A DNA stretch of 47,755 nucleotides from Verrucomicrobiota bacterium. Lineage in GTDB: Bacteria; Verrucomicrobiota; Verrucomicrobiia; Limisphaerales; UBA11320. The first letter of the stretch is position 1, and each line of letters begins with the position of its first letter. The notes beneath the pieces were generated by a model. The model saw only the letters and a program-made list of their open reading frames with translations. It was not told where the DNA came from and made no database searches. Below are positions 14,215-24,019 of this stretch, piece after piece. The translations under genes and the position numbers were made by a program. The stretch spans positions 1-47,755 of the forward strand of contig JACQFQ010000054.1 of NCBI GenBank assembly GCA_016199985.1, given 5' to 3'.

Positions 14215-16591
14215 GGAGTATCTCCTCGTAGACCCTGAGGGCGGCGCGGTAATCCTCGATCAGCCCCTCTGGAGCCACCGCGCCGCTGCGGGCGATCTCC
14301 TCTTTCACGCGGGAGACGAGCCACTCGGCCTCCTCGCGGCGCGGCGCCATCGGCCGGCCCGGGATTTCTATTTTCCATGGGGCCGTGTGCGCAAATCGGA
14401 ACCGCCCTTCGGCTCGGGACTCGAAGCACCGCCAGGCGGCCCATGAGGTTCCCTCCACTGCGAACTCAGTCGAGCATCGGCTCTCGTAGGCCCCCTCCAA
14501 TGTCTTCTCGTTCCGAGGATCGAATCGACGCGCGACCTTGCCATTCACCACCAACTCCACCGATTCCAACGGCTGTTCGCTCCGAACCACGCATTCCGCG
14601 GAATGGGGCTTGCCGGAGTCTGTCCGCGCCGCCGCCTCGCCCGGCCCCTTGCCATCGATTTGACCGAAGAGCATCGGGCCTGTGGTCACGAAGCTCCTGC
14701 CGGCGCCCAGCCCTTGCATCCATGCGTCGGGGTCGAAGGGGCCGTCGAGGTGGACATAAACGCGGCTGAATCCAAGGGGCACAGGATGCACTCCGTTTGC
14801 GGTGCCGGCGGAGGGGCGCGGCCAGAAGCCGGAGTTCAACAGGGCGTAGTAGGCTTGGAAGCCATAGAGCGTCCAGCCTCGCTCCGTGTCGGTACCCGAG
14901 CCCTGGATGCCCATGTAGGCTGGCGCCGGGACCGCCCACCCCCGGATCGCGTAGGGCGCCTCCCAATGATGGTTATTGGCCAGTTCGTAAAGGTCGACGT
15001 TCAGGATCGCCACGAGGGCCATGGACCAGGGCCAATTGTGCTTTTCGAGATCGAGCAGCGCTCCTTCCGCACGGGCTTTGGCGGCCACTGCGGCAAGTGG
15101 GAGCGCCGGAATGTCGAAGCGTGTCTTGTGATTCAGGATCAGCAGGGCGCCGAGCGTGTGACTGGCGGCGCCGGTGCGGAAGATCTCGTATTCGGTGTTC
15201 CTGGCCTGCCAGGCGTGGGCGGCGTCGATCGACACCCAGCCGCTCCCGGGCTGGCTCTTGAATCCAAGGCCGCTCGCGGTGGGCGCGACGGTGGACGTTG
15301 TGGTCCAATCGACCATGGGGAGCGCCACGCTCACGTCCTCCGCCAACATCACGTTTGCCAGATCCGATGGATCGCGATGGTTGTGGGCGTCGCCGGAGTG
15401 CCAGCCCTTCTCCGCCATATTCATCCAGCGTCGCAGTTCGAGCCTGAGCTTCCCCATCCCGGGCGCGACCACCACCTCCCGACGCAGCGGGAACCATTCC
15501 TTCCCGCGCTCCACCATGAAAGTGTGGCGGCCCGGCGCGAGCTCGACGCGGAAGGGGTGGGCGGAGAGCGTCGTGTGCATCTCGACGGAGTTCGTGTTGC
15601 TTCCGTTCCGTCGCTCATAGCGAATCGCCGAACCCGTCAGCGACGCCGACTTTGGAAAATGCCATGATCCGTCCCCGCCCTGAATGTAGATTCGCGAAGG
15701 CAAGGGCGATCCGTTCGCCGCGTCCACCACCTCGCCTTCCACGGTGACCTCCGGCAGCGTGGACTTGCGCTTCTCGACGATCGCGAGGGGATCGGCGGGC
15801 CGCTTCGCCGGATCGACATAGAGCGCCAAATCGCGAAGCGCGATGGCCTTGAAACCATTCAGGCTCAGAAAGGCCATGTATTCCTCGAATCGCTCCCGAC
15901 GCGTGTTCACCCAAGGATGCTCATTGTCCGGCGCGCCGTGGAATTGGAGCACTGCGATCCGGCCGCCGGAGGCCTGGCTGACGGCGCGCTTGAAGTCGTC
16001 AAGAGTCCAGTCCGGCCGCGCGTCCCCAGCGCTCGGGATCAATAGAGGATCGTCAAGCCCGGGCTCGTAGGCGAACCCTCGTCCCCATTCGTAGGAATGC
16101 TCGGGCGCGCCTCCGCGACGCGCGAATCGAAACCCCAGTTCCTTGAGGATGGGGATCGCCTCCGGCGTGATCGCGTTTCCGGGATAGGCGAAGCTCGTCG
16201 GACGAGGGATTCCATTCTCAACGCAACGCTCGCTGATGGCTTCCACCTGCTCGCGGAGGCTTCCCAGAGATTGTCTTGAGACGCTCATGTGGTCCCGTGT
16301 GTGGTTTCCGATCTCGAATCCGTCGTCGCTCAACGCGCGGATTTGGGCCCATGTCATGTAGTCCTGCTTGTTGGTTCGAAACGTGAAGCCTTCGGTGATG
16401 AAGAAGGTGGCGCCGAACCCGTGGCGCTTCAGCGTTGGACGAACCACGGAGAAGTGAGAGGCCACCGAGTCGTCGAACGTCAGGACAACGAGCTCGTCGG
16501 GGATCGGCTCAAGCGCCGCCGCGGACAGGAGGGCGAAGCGGACAAGAGAAAGAGCGAGGAGAGCGCCGGGAAGGCGGATGGGGCGTGGCAT
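14201..16591 (-). CDS. Secreted fusion of a NodB-type polysaccharide deacetylase and a CehA/McbA-type (PHP) metallohydrolase
   Basis: 796 residues. A signal peptide (about 1-27) is followed by a NodB domain (about 33-260). TFDD at 38-41, metal-binding HTRDH at 97-101, FAYPG at 134-138 and LQFHGA at 215-220 match the catalytic motifs of carbohydrate esterase family 4. A middle beta domain (about 280-390) resembles a carboxypeptidase-regulatory/transthyretin-like fold. The C-terminal part starts with GWHSGDAHNHRDPSD (397-410), the metal-binding signature of CehA/McbA-like PHP hydrolases. The open frame extends 400 nt upstream, but ATG 16591 gives a signal peptide and leaves a 74-nt gap to the previous gene. 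Expected role: extracytoplasmic deacylation of a glycan by the first domain; the second domain's substrate is unknown. Last gene of a leftward group. Confidence 0.82.
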   Translation of the reverse strand: MPRPIRLPGALLALSLVRFALLSAAALEPIPDELVVLTFDDSVASHFSVVRPTLKRHGFGATFFITEGFTFRTNKQDYMTWAQIRALSDDGFEIGNHTRDHMSVSRQSLGSLREQVEAISERCVENGIPRPTSFAYPGNAITPEAIPILKELGFRFARRGGAPEHSYEWGRGFAYEPGLDDPLLIPSAGDARPDWTLDDFKRAVSQASGGRIAVLQFHGAPDNEHPWVNTRRERFEEYMAFLSLNGFKAIALRDLALYVDPAKRPADPLAIVEKRKSTLPEVTVEGEVVDAANGSPLPSRIYIQGGDGSWHFPKSASLTGSAIRYERRNGSNTNSVEMHTTLSAHPFRVELAPGRHTFMVERGKEWFPLRREVVVAPGMGKLRLELRRWMNMAEKGWHSGDAHNHRDPSDLANVMLAEDVSVALPMVDWTTTSTVAPTASGLGFKSQPGSGWVSIDAAHAWQARNTEYEIFRTGAASHTLGALLILNHKTRFDIPALPLAAVAAKARAEGALLDLEKHNWPWSMALVAILNVDLYELANNHHWEAPYAIRGWAVPAPAYMGIQGSGTDTERGWTLYGFQAYYALLNSGFWPRPSAGTANGVHPVPLGFSRVYVHLDGPFDPDAWMQGLGAGRSFVTTGPMLFGQIDGKGPGEAAARTDSGKPHSAECVVRSEQPLESVELVVNGKVARRFDPRNEKTLEGAYESRCSTEFAVEGTSWAAWRCFESRAEGRFRFAHTAPWKIEIPGRPMAPRREEAEWLVSRVKEEIARSGAVAPEGLIEDYRAALRVYEEILQRAR

Positions 16592-16665
16592 GGCGAAAAC
16601 CGTAGAGAGGGCCGGCTCGAATGACAACCTTGCGGGCGCATCCTTCACCGTTTGTGGCTGGAGGC

Positions 16666-19600
16666 CTACGGCTCCTCGCACTCCAACCGGTAGAAGTAAT
16701 AACGCGACTGGGCCGGATAGGGCAGGAGCACCGAGGCCTGCGCGTCGGCGGGGGTCACCTGGTCCAAAACCACCCACTTCGCGAGATCCGTCGATCCGAG
16801 GATCGAATAGGTCGATTCGGGCTTGGCGTGAAAGGAGGCGCGAAGTCCGGTGTCGGTTCGCTCCAAATCCGTCAAAACCGGCCGCACCTTCACAATGATC
16901 GTGTCGCTTTCGGTGGTGCCTGCGGCATTGCGCATGAGGACTCTGTATCGACCGGCCTGATCGGGCTGGATGCTCGCAATCTGATACACGGCGCACTGCT
17001 CGCCGTTGATGTCCGTTTCATCGAGCTGCCATTGATAGTACAACCGACGAGTGCCCGTCGCCTTCGCCGTCAGAGTCACCTGCGCGCCCTCCTCCAGAAC
17101 CGTGGCGGTTGCGGCGATCGACACCGAGGGAATCAGGAGTTGGGTGAGAACCACCGGCGCGCTGGTGACCGATCCAAAGGAGTTGGAAGCGATCAACGAA
17201 TACGCCCCGCTGTCCGAGCTGGCGAAGGCGTCGATTTGCAGCGTGGGAGTGATGGCGTCTTCGAGCGGCCGGCCATCCTTCCACCATCGGTAGGCGAGCG
17301 GCTCAGAGCCCGACACGCGCGCGTCGAGGGCGTAAGGGGATCCGATGGGGAGAGGCGTGTCGTCGCGGAAGTAGGCGCCATGCGGCTGGCTCACGATGAC
17401 CGGCGGCTGTTGCGCGAGCAGGGTGAGGATGGCCGGCGATGAAGTCGTCTCCCCGGCCGGGGTGACGATGCGTAGCGAATAGCCGCCGAGGTGTTTCGGC
17501 GCCACGCCCACGATCAGCAGGGAGGCGTTGGTGGCTCTCAACACGGGGGCGCCGTCCTTCAGCCATTGGTAATGGAACGGGGGCGTGCCGACCGCCGTGG
17601 AGGAGAAGAGCGCCAGACCTCCGGGTGGAACGGCTTGGCTCGCGGGCTGGGTGAGGATTTCCGGATTCATCAGGACGCGAACGAAACAACTCCCGCTGGT
17701 CGCGCCGTAGGGGTTGCTGACCAGAACGGAATAGTTTCCGGTGGTCTTCGATGTCGCGGCGCCGAGGCTCAGGGTCGTCGCGTTCGCGTTCTTGATGAGC
17801 TCCCCGTTGAATCGCCACTCGACTCCCGTGACCGCGCCGTGCGTCCGCGCGACCAGGCTCGAACTTTCGCCGGCGAGGATGGAGAGCTCCGAGGGGAAAG
17901 GTTCGAGAACCGGCAAGCTTTGTGGAGGGCTCGCGTTGTCGTGTCCCGGAGTCGGCGTTGCGGCGAACCAGTTCAAAGGATCGTTTCCAAACTCCCCCAG
18001 ATCCTTTCTCTGCAGCGAGTAGCCCCCGCCGTTGGCGGCGGATGGCCAAGGATCCGTGTTCGCATACTCCACGTGGTCCACCTGGATCGGAGGGACCCAC
18101 CCGTAATCGGGATCGAAACAGAATTGCGGGATGTCGGGACGAAACAGCTGCACGCTGCCGTTTGTGTTGCCGAGCTCCCCGCGATAGGGCCCGAAGATTG
18201 GCGTTTCTTGCGATAGCGAATACCGGGCCCTGAAGGCCGCGAGCCGCGAAGGGTTCGCTGTCGGATCGAAGCCGACAACCAGGACAGATGACTCAGGCGC
18301 GACGACGACGCCGCGAGGAAAGGCGTAATCCACCGAGCCGGCAAGCCACCAGACGTTCGATGGGAACGCGGGATCGAAGAGCGGCAGATCCGTGGACGCC
18401 AGGCTTCGGAGCTCGATGAATTCGTCGAGCGGGCTTTCGCCAACGGCGTTCTCCGCGGGCGGGTTATAGTGCACCTCGTTGATCACCATTAGCTCGATCA
18501 GGGGCGGCGAGTTGGGCGCGCCATTGCCGGATCGCAGCAGCGGCAGCAGCTCTTCCGGATCTGTGCCGCGAATCGGTGTGCCCATCGTGAGATTCACTTC
18601 GGGGGTCAGCTGAGGGCCAATGCTCGAGTTGTGGAGCGTGAACGGGATGTTGTTCGCCGCGGCGGGGAACACGACGTCCGTTCGCCATCCATTCAGGCTT
18701 CCCTGCGCGTCGACGCCAAAGAGGTAGAGGCTGTCGCCGTGCGCCGAACTGAGGCCAAAGCTCGGCAGGACGCCCGGGTGAGGCTGGAACTGGAAACGAT
18801 AGAACACGGAGTATCCGCGCGGGTCAATGATCGTGCCGTCCGGGACTCGAAAGCGACGCGGCTGGTTGGGGTTGTCCGTGATGTAATAGCCGCTGAGATC
18901 GATCGAGGAGGCGGTGACGTTGAAAAACTCCAGGGCGTCCTCGTAGGGGTCATCCGCGTGGGACAGAACCTCATTGAATATGATGTCTCGCAGCAGGAGG
19001 AAATTGGCCGACGCTGGCGAAGGTCCATCTGAGAGGCTCGCGATCTTCCCTCCGCCATCCGGAAGCCTGCCTTCCGATATGCCCAGGGATTGGGGTCCGT
19101 AGATGATCCTGTCGATCTTGGTCTTGCCGTCCTTGTCCGTCAGGATGATCGTCCCGCCATCCTTGTTGAGCTTGAACACGACGTGATCCGCGCCGTTCGC
19201 CGGGTTCTTGTCAGCCACGAACACCGAGTAGCCTTGGGACCCCCCGCCGATGAACGAGAGGGCGGGCACACGGGAAAGGTTCAGCTTCGACGTCAGGTCC
19301 GACAGGAACAAGTTTCCCAGTGCGACTGGGAGGGGGTCCGGGTTGAAGATCTCGAACCAGTCGGAGCCCTTGGCGGGCCTCGCCATCCATTCGTTGATCT
19401 TGAGCTTTTTCGGATCGCCCAACACGGCGGGGAGATTCGGCTTCCCCGGCGTGGGTTCGTTCAGCGACCACTCTCCCGATCCTGGCGTCCGACCGATCGA
19501 CCTGTCCTCAATTTGCAAACCGAACACGATGTTGTCGATCAGGCCGCCTCCAGCCCCGGAGGAGTCAAAGAGGTACACTTTGTCGCCGCTCGAGTTGAGC

Positions 19601-19953
19601 GCGTAGCCGGTGTTGGGGTATCGCGCGGGGGTCGTCGTGGCCTTCTGGTTGGGATCGAAGACGACCACCAGATAGGAGCGCGGAGCGAGTAGCGAGCCTT
19701 CGGGGAAGACCCAGCGCTGAGGGGTTTCGGGGCGATCGCTGAGGCTCATCCCCGACAGGTTCAGCTCGGCGTCCGACTCGTTGACCAGCTCCGCCCAGTC
19801 CACGCTCCCGTTGATCCCGGGGAGGAGCGGCGCGTGATGGTTGGCGAGAACCTCGCTGAGCCGCGGCGCGGAGGCCGCGGCTGGCGGACCGAGAACCAGA
19901 CCCCAGCCCGCCCAGACAAGCGCGACAGAGACGACGGAACGGAATAAGGCCAT
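16666..19953 (-). CDS. Very large secreted protein with lamin-tail and Ig-like domains
   Basis: 1095 residues with a signal peptide (cleavage near AAASA, about 28). The N-terminal two thirds hold about four lamin-tail-like units, recognised by repeated openings: LSEVLANHHAPL, LKINEWMARPAKGSDWFEIFN, IIFNEVLSHADDPYEDALEFFN and MVINEVHYNP with DEFIELRS. Each has a following 'LSGYYITDN'-type strand. Four Ig-like domains follow, each with a W in strand C and a DxGxYS-type strand F (YQWLKDG, YRWWKDG, YQWQLDE; GAYSLIASN). The C-terminus is the shared module (TYSILGSTDLAKW ... YYFYRLE). No catalytic domain is visible; binding or structural surface protein. It starts 14 nt after the PVC cytochrome stop, so the two are probably translated from one transcript. 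The sequence before the start is GCGTTTTT, with no Shine-Dalgarno. Confidence 0.82.
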   Translation of the reverse strand: MALFRSVVSVALVWAGWGLVLGPPAAASAPRLSEVLANHHAPLLPGINGSVDWAELVNESDAELNLSGMSLSDRPETPQRWVFPEGSLLAPRSYLVVVFDPNQKATTTPARYPNTGYALNSSGDKVYLFDSSGAGGGLIDNIVFGLQIEDRSIGRTPGSGEWSLNEPTPGKPNLPAVLGDPKKLKINEWMARPAKGSDWFEIFNPDPLPVALGNLFLSDLTSKLNLSRVPALSFIGGGSQGYSVFVADKNPANGADHVVFKLNKDGGTIILTDKDGKTKIDRIIYGPQSLGISEGRLPDGGGKIASLSDGPSPASANFLLLRDIIFNEVLSHADDPYEDALEFFNVTASSIDLSGYYITDNPNQPRRFRVPDGTIIDPRGYSVFYRFQFQPHPGVLPSFGLSSAHGDSLYLFGVDAQGSLNGWRTDVVFPAAANNIPFTLHNSSIGPQLTPEVNLTMGTPIRGTDPEELLPLLRSGNGAPNSPPLIELMVINEVHYNPPAENAVGESPLDEFIELRSLASTDLPLFDPAFPSNVWWLAGSVDYAFPRGVVVAPESSVLVVGFDPTANPSRLAAFRARYSLSQETPIFGPYRGELGNTNGSVQLFRPDIPQFCFDPDYGWVPPIQVDHVEYANTDPWPSAANGGGYSLQRKDLGEFGNDPLNWFAATPTPGHDNASPPQSLPVLEPFPSELSILAGESSSLVARTHGAVTGVEWRFNGELIKNANATTLSLGAATSKTTGNYSVLVSNPYGATSGSCFVRVLMNPEILTQPASQAVPPGGLALFSSTAVGTPPFHYQWLKDGAPVLRATNASLLIVGVAPKHLGGYSLRIVTPAGETTSSPAILTLLAQQPPVIVSQPHGAYFRDDTPLPIGSPYALDARVSGSEPLAYRWWKDGRPLEDAITPTLQIDAFASSDSGAYSLIASNSFGSVTSAPVVLTQLLIPSVSIAATATVLEEGAQVTLTAKATGTRRLYYQWQLDETDINGEQCAVYQIASIQPDQAGRYRVLMRNAAGTTESDTIIVKVRPVLTDLERTDTGLRASFHAKPESTYSILGSTDLAKWVVLDQVTPADAQASVLLPYPAQSRYYFYRLECEEP

Positions 19954-19967
19954 AAAAACGCGGCCGA

Positions 19968-22772
19968 TCAGCGAGCGCCCCAGTGCGTGTTCTTCAAGAA
20001 AGCGACCAGGTCGGCGAGCTCCTGACGCGTGAGCTGGGCGTCCAAACCGGAGGGCATGAGCGAGACCGCGCCGGGGCGCTGCTCCAGGATCTCAGCCCTT
20101 GCGATCTTCTGCTCGGCGCCGGGACCGGTCACGAGCGTCAGCTCGGACTCCGTCTCGCCGCGGACGATTCCGTTATGCGATTCGCCATCGCGCGTGATGA
20201 CCATCGAGGGCTCGTAGCTGCGGACAAAGCTCGCGCTCGGGTACACGACCGCCTCCAGAAGATCGCGTTCGCTACGCACTTCCCCGATGCTGGTGAGGCT
20301 GGGGCCCACATCGCCGCCGGCATAGCCGATTCGGTGGCATTGGGCGCAGGCGGTTTTCGTGCTGTTGAAGAGGCTCTGTCCCTGGCGAATGTCCGGCTTC
20401 AAAGCCTTCACTTCCGCGAGCAGCGAGTCGACTCGTCGCGCCTGCTCCGCGTTGTCGGGGGCGATCATCGCGAGAAGCTCTCCGCCCGCCTTGCGAGCGT
20501 CGGCGGGCAGCTTCGCGAGGCAGGCCTTCAACGTGTCGGGACGGATGGAGCTGCGAGCCTTGGCCTCGCGCAGGGCTTTCAGGACGCGATCGCCCAATTG
20601 CGGGTCCTCCCCATTCTCGAAAATCGCGAGAAGAGGATTCATTTCCAGGGGGCCGACTTCCCGGAGCGAGTCGGCCACGCCGCTCTTCTGATCGGCGGAA
20701 AGGCCGCCGCGGGTCAGCGCTCGAACGCTCGAGAATCGAAGTCCGGGCGCCGTTTGGGGCGAGAGATGCGATCGCAGGAGCTCGTACTCGGAGTCGGAGA
20801 GAGGCGTTCCGCCCGCGCGGTTGGCAAGGGCCTGCATCCGGATGTCGGCCGGCGCCTGATTGTGGGCCGCTATGCGATGCAGCGCGGATTGCACGCCGGG
20901 CTGGCCTGGGTTCTCCTTCAGCTGTCCCGCGGTTTTCAGGGCGGCAAGGACCATGGACCTGAGGGCGTCATCGCTCGCGGCCTTGGATGTCAGATCCTCC
21001 TCGCCTAGCGCCCGCGCGGTCGCGGCGCTCCAGCGCGAGGGAGGCTCTTTGAGATTTGCGCCCTGCATCGCCTCGAACGCCGCCTGCCGGAGCGAGAGCG
21101 GAAAGTCACGCCCTTCCGCGCACTCCGCGATGAGATCCTGCCCCGCGGCGTCGCGGCTGAAGAGCGAGAGGACGGGCGTCACAAGGTCCAGTTTCCCCGC
21201 GGTTGCCCACTCCGCGAACTGGCTCTTCGCCCAGGCCGCGACCGACGGGCCCCACTCGGGCCGGCGCCTCAATATCCAAAGCGCGTAGCGCCGGGTCTCG
21301 GAGTCGATTGAGGACAGGAGCGGCGTGACCTCCTCCGGTTTGAGATCGGCGCCGTCGCGCTCCGCGAGGGCGACGAGGGCGGCCCGCTGGGCGGGCGCCG
21401 AACCGGTCTTCAAGGCGGCGCGAAGCTCGGCCGGCTTGCCTTCCCGGACGAGCGCTTCCGTGATGGCATGCACCGCGAACGGCTCGCCCTGCGTCGCCGA
21501 GAGGCGGGCCTGCCAGTTGTCCATCTTGCCCTTTCGCGCAATGGCGATTCCCACAGGGAAATCGGGACCGCTCATCCGACGACCGGGGGATTGGCCGGGG
21601 ATGACGCGGCGGATGCGATAAATGCATCCGAGGACATCGGGCTTCCAGAGCTGGCTGGTCGGGCAACACAGCTTATACCAGCCGCCCGTGTCCACGACGA
21701 GGAGCGAGCCGTCGGGATCCTGCAGGACATCGGTCGGATGAAAGTCGGTGTCCTCCGTGGCGAATAGGTCGGTGGTTTCCGCCGCGAAGGTCGCCCCCTT
21801 GGGCTTGAGCTTGTGCTTGGTGATCTTGTGCTTGTTGAACAGGGACGCGTATAGGACATCGTTGTTGCGCGCCTCCTCGTCCGAACCGGCGTCGCGGCAG
21901 AGCCCGCTGGGAGCGGCCGCTCCCAATTGAACAAAGGGATGCAGCACATCCGGGGAGGTGCGTTTCACCGCGCGCTCGTCGATGTTCCCGTTCAGCTTGC
22001 CAAACACGCCGCCGTAGATCGCGTGGGCGACTCCGTCGCGGAAGTCGGGCTGGCTGAAATCGATGAACGTGCTTGTGAAGAGGCATTCGCCGCCGCGCGT
22101 GAAAGCCACTTCGACCGGGTTGTCCATCCCGCCCGTCATGATGCTGTCCATCTCCGAGCCATCCGGCCGCGCTCTGAAGATGTGAGCGCCCCTGTCCAGA
22201 TGCGCCTGACCCGTGACGCCGTTGGTCCATGCGATCGGTTCGAACGCGCCCTTCGTCCAGTAGATGAATCCGTCCGGCCCCGCATAGGGTCCGTGAACCT
22301 CGTTGCCGCAGTGCGTCGATGGGCGTCCCACGTTCCACCACTCGACGCGCTCATCGGCCTTTCCGTCGCCGTCCTTGTCAATCAGCTTCCAGATCGCCGG
22401 CGTGCCCCCGATATACACCACGCCCTGATGCCAGAGGATCCCCTGGAGCATGGGCAGGTGGTCGGCGAACACGGTTTGCTTATCGAACACGCCGTCATGG
22501 TCGGTGTCTTCGAGTCGGACCACCCGCCACTTGGGATCTTTCGCCTGATCAGCGGGCGCTTCGCTCGAGCCGCTGGAGTCGGTGACGTAAAGCCGGCCCT
22601 GATCGTCGAAGCAGGCGTTGACCGGGCGCAGCACGAGGTTGGTGGTCGTCGCCTTCTGCGCGGTGTAACCGGAGGGCAGAGTGAAGACGCGACCCTCGAG
22701 GGAAACTGTGTCGGCGCGGGCGACCAGCGCGAGGGAGGCCGCGGCGATCAAGCGCAGGAGGAGACGTAGCAT
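19968..22772 (-). CDS. PVC-type cytochrome c with propeller 'dehydrogenase' domain and HEAT-like repeats (no. 1)
   Basis: 934 residues with a signal peptide (MLRLLLRLIAAASLALVARA). The N-terminal half is the six/seven-bladed 'membrane-bound dehydrogenase' domain of Planctomycetes and Verrucomicrobia (GRLYVTDSSG, RLEDTDHDGVFDK, GPYAGPDGFIYW, LVVDTGGWYKLCCP). The middle is alpha-helical and HEAT-like (LRAALKTGSAPAQRAALVAL). The C-terminus is the PVC heme-binding domain, with CAQCH at 809-813, GGDVGPSLTSIG, and the methionine block SLMPSGLDAQLT, which probably gives the distal ligand. Likely a periplasmic electron-transfer sugar dehydrogenase; the substrate is unknown. It lies 48 nt downstream of ThuA and 14 nt upstream of the lamin-tail gene. 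PVC cytochromes beside ThuA proteins are common in this phylum. Confidence 0.9.
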   Translation of the reverse strand: MLRLLLRLIAAASLALVARADTVSLEGRVFTLPSGYTAQKATTTNLVLRPVNACFDDQGRLYVTDSSGSSEAPADQAKDPKWRVVRLEDTDHDGVFDKQTVFADHLPMLQGILWHQGVVYIGGTPAIWKLIDKDGDGKADERVEWWNVGRPSTHCGNEVHGPYAGPDGFIYWTKGAFEPIAWTNGVTGQAHLDRGAHIFRARPDGSEMDSIMTGGMDNPVEVAFTRGGECLFTSTFIDFSQPDFRDGVAHAIYGGVFGKLNGNIDERAVKRTSPDVLHPFVQLGAAAPSGLCRDAGSDEEARNNDVLYASLFNKHKITKHKLKPKGATFAAETTDLFATEDTDFHPTDVLQDPDGSLLVVDTGGWYKLCCPTSQLWKPDVLGCIYRIRRVIPGQSPGRRMSGPDFPVGIAIARKGKMDNWQARLSATQGEPFAVHAITEALVREGKPAELRAALKTGSAPAQRAALVALAERDGADLKPEEVTPLLSSIDSETRRYALWILRRRPEWGPSVAAWAKSQFAEWATAGKLDLVTPVLSLFSRDAAGQDLIAECAEGRDFPLSLRQAAFEAMQGANLKEPPSRWSAATARALGEEDLTSKAASDDALRSMVLAALKTAGQLKENPGQPGVQSALHRIAAHNQAPADIRMQALANRAGGTPLSDSEYELLRSHLSPQTAPGLRFSSVRALTRGGLSADQKSGVADSLREVGPLEMNPLLAIFENGEDPQLGDRVLKALREAKARSSIRPDTLKACLAKLPADARKAGGELLAMIAPDNAEQARRVDSLLAEVKALKPDIRQGQSLFNSTKTACAQCHRIGYAGGDVGPSLTSIGEVRSERDLLEAVVYPSASFVRSYEPSMVITRDGESHNGIVRGETESELTLVTGPGAEQKIARAEILEQRPGAVSLMPSGLDAQLTRQELADLVAFLKNTHWGAR

Positions 22773-22820
22773 GGCTACGTTCTGCCCTCGGAAAGGGGAT
22801 GCGTCAAGCGGGGTCGACGA

Positions 22821-23711
22821 TCATCGGGAACTGACTTTATCGGATGTCGGGAAGTCGGCGGGAACTTTCTGGGTCACCTGGCCCGTCGCGGCCCATTCGG
22901 TTCCGCGTTGCAGCGTGACGATGAAGCCCACGCATTTCTGGGCCGCCAGGTCGGGTCCGTTGTTGTGGCCGAGGGCCGTGTGGAAGATCCGGCCGCCGCC
23001 GAAGGACAGCGTCATCAACAGCGGCTCGTTGCGTCCGGTTCCGTTCTGCGCCTTGTCCGCGAACGCGGTGGCCAGTACGGTGATGTTCTTCGCCGGCCCT
23101 CGCAGCCGATCATAGAGCTCGTCCTTCGAGTGCATCCATTCCGCGGGGAGCCCGGCCATGATGGGATGCGCGGGTTCGCGGGTGATCATCTTGAACGCAT
23201 GCTGCTTCCCATGGCTGCCGCCGACGCCGGGGCTCGTGTCGCGCACGATCTTCTCCTCCCAGTAAAGCCACGGACCCGATTTCTCGTTTCGCCCGTTCCA
23301 TCCGCCCACTCCGATCATCTCGTTGTATTCCTGCCAATCCGGGAACGCGTTGTCGGCGGCGTGCACCGAGACGAAGCCGCCCCCGTTGCGCACGTATTCG
23401 GTGAACGCGGCCTGGAATTCCTTCGACCAGGGCTCGCCGTTGTAATTGGAAACGACAGCCCGGTAGGGCTTCAGGTCGGGCTTGAACACGGACATGTCCC
23501 CGCCCTTGGGCGTCGTCGTGGCGACGTCCACCTGAAAGAGTCCGCTGCTCTCGAGGACTTCCTTGATCCAGGGCGAGCTGGATTTCCAGTCGTGGTTGTT
23601 CTGTCCGTCGATCAGGAGCACGCGCAACGGGGCCGCGGACAGCGCGAGCGAGGACGCCGCGAGCAGGAGGGCGAGAAGGCCGCGCGAGAAGAGGGACGCC
23701 GAGGATTTCAT
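22821..23711 (-). CDS. Secreted ThuA-domain protein
   Basis: 296 residues from ATG 23711, which begins a good signal peptide (MKSSASLFSRGLLALLLAASSLALSA). The mature protein is a ThuA-type, glutamine-amidotransferase-like fold: RVLLIDGQNNHDW, VVSNYNGEPW, YVRNGGGFVSVHAADNAF, and GGRIFHTALGHNNG near the end. The ThuA family is linked to trehalose and other sugar utilisation, but its reaction is not defined. The frame is open further upstream to about 23861, but those residues precede the signal peptide. First gene of the ThuA, PVC cytochrome, lamin-tail, deacetylase-fusion run. A 308-nt gap separates it from the RCC1 gene, so a promoter is expected there. Confidence 0.9.
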   Translation of the reverse strand: MKSSASLFSRGLLALLLAASSLALSAAPLRVLLIDGQNNHDWKSSSPWIKEVLESSGLFQVDVATTTPKGGDMSVFKPDLKPYRAVVSNYNGEPWSKEFQAAFTEYVRNGGGFVSVHAADNAFPDWQEYNEMIGVGGWNGRNEKSGPWLYWEEKIVRDTSPGVGGSHGKQHAFKMITREPAHPIMAGLPAEWMHSKDELYDRLRGPAKNITVLATAFADKAQNGTGRNEPLLMTLSFGGGRIFHTALGHNNGPDLAAQKCVGFIVTLQRGTEWAATGQVTQKVPADFPTSDKVSSR

Positions 23712-24019
23712 GCGCTTGGCAATAGGCGAATCCGCTCTCCGATTCAATTGAAAACGCTTCACGCCAGGATTCTCTATGCGCGAATCCGCGATCCCGTCTC
23801 GACACCGCTGGATCTTCGCTTTCCACTCATTCTGTGGACGCATGATCCGGGCGCAGAGCACTGGGCTCCGGGAGGAAAGAGCAGAGCGCTCTTCTCAACT
23901 CCGCCCAGGTCGGAGTTGAGTCCTCGCAGGCCGTGACGCGTCCGCAACACGACTCTCGAGGACGTACCCAGGCGCCTGTCGCAACCGGCGCGCGGGAGTC
24001 CGACGGCCTGCCAGGGCGG
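23712..24019. other. Intergenic region between the RCC1 and ThuA genes
   Basis: 308 nt with no supported gene. It contains an inverted-repeat block at 23884-23920: the palindrome AGAGCGCTCT (23884-23893) directly next to a perfect 10-bp hairpin CTCAACTCCG/CGGAGTTGAG (23894-23903/23911-23920). No U-tract follows on either strand. It could be a factor-dependent end of the RCC1 transcript or an operator for ThuA. I found no clear promoter boxes. Confidence 0.4.

Noticed and set aside
16592..16996. N-terminal extension of the deacetylase fusion
   Set aside because: It overlaps the end of the lamin-tail gene and would bury the signal peptide that starts at 16591.
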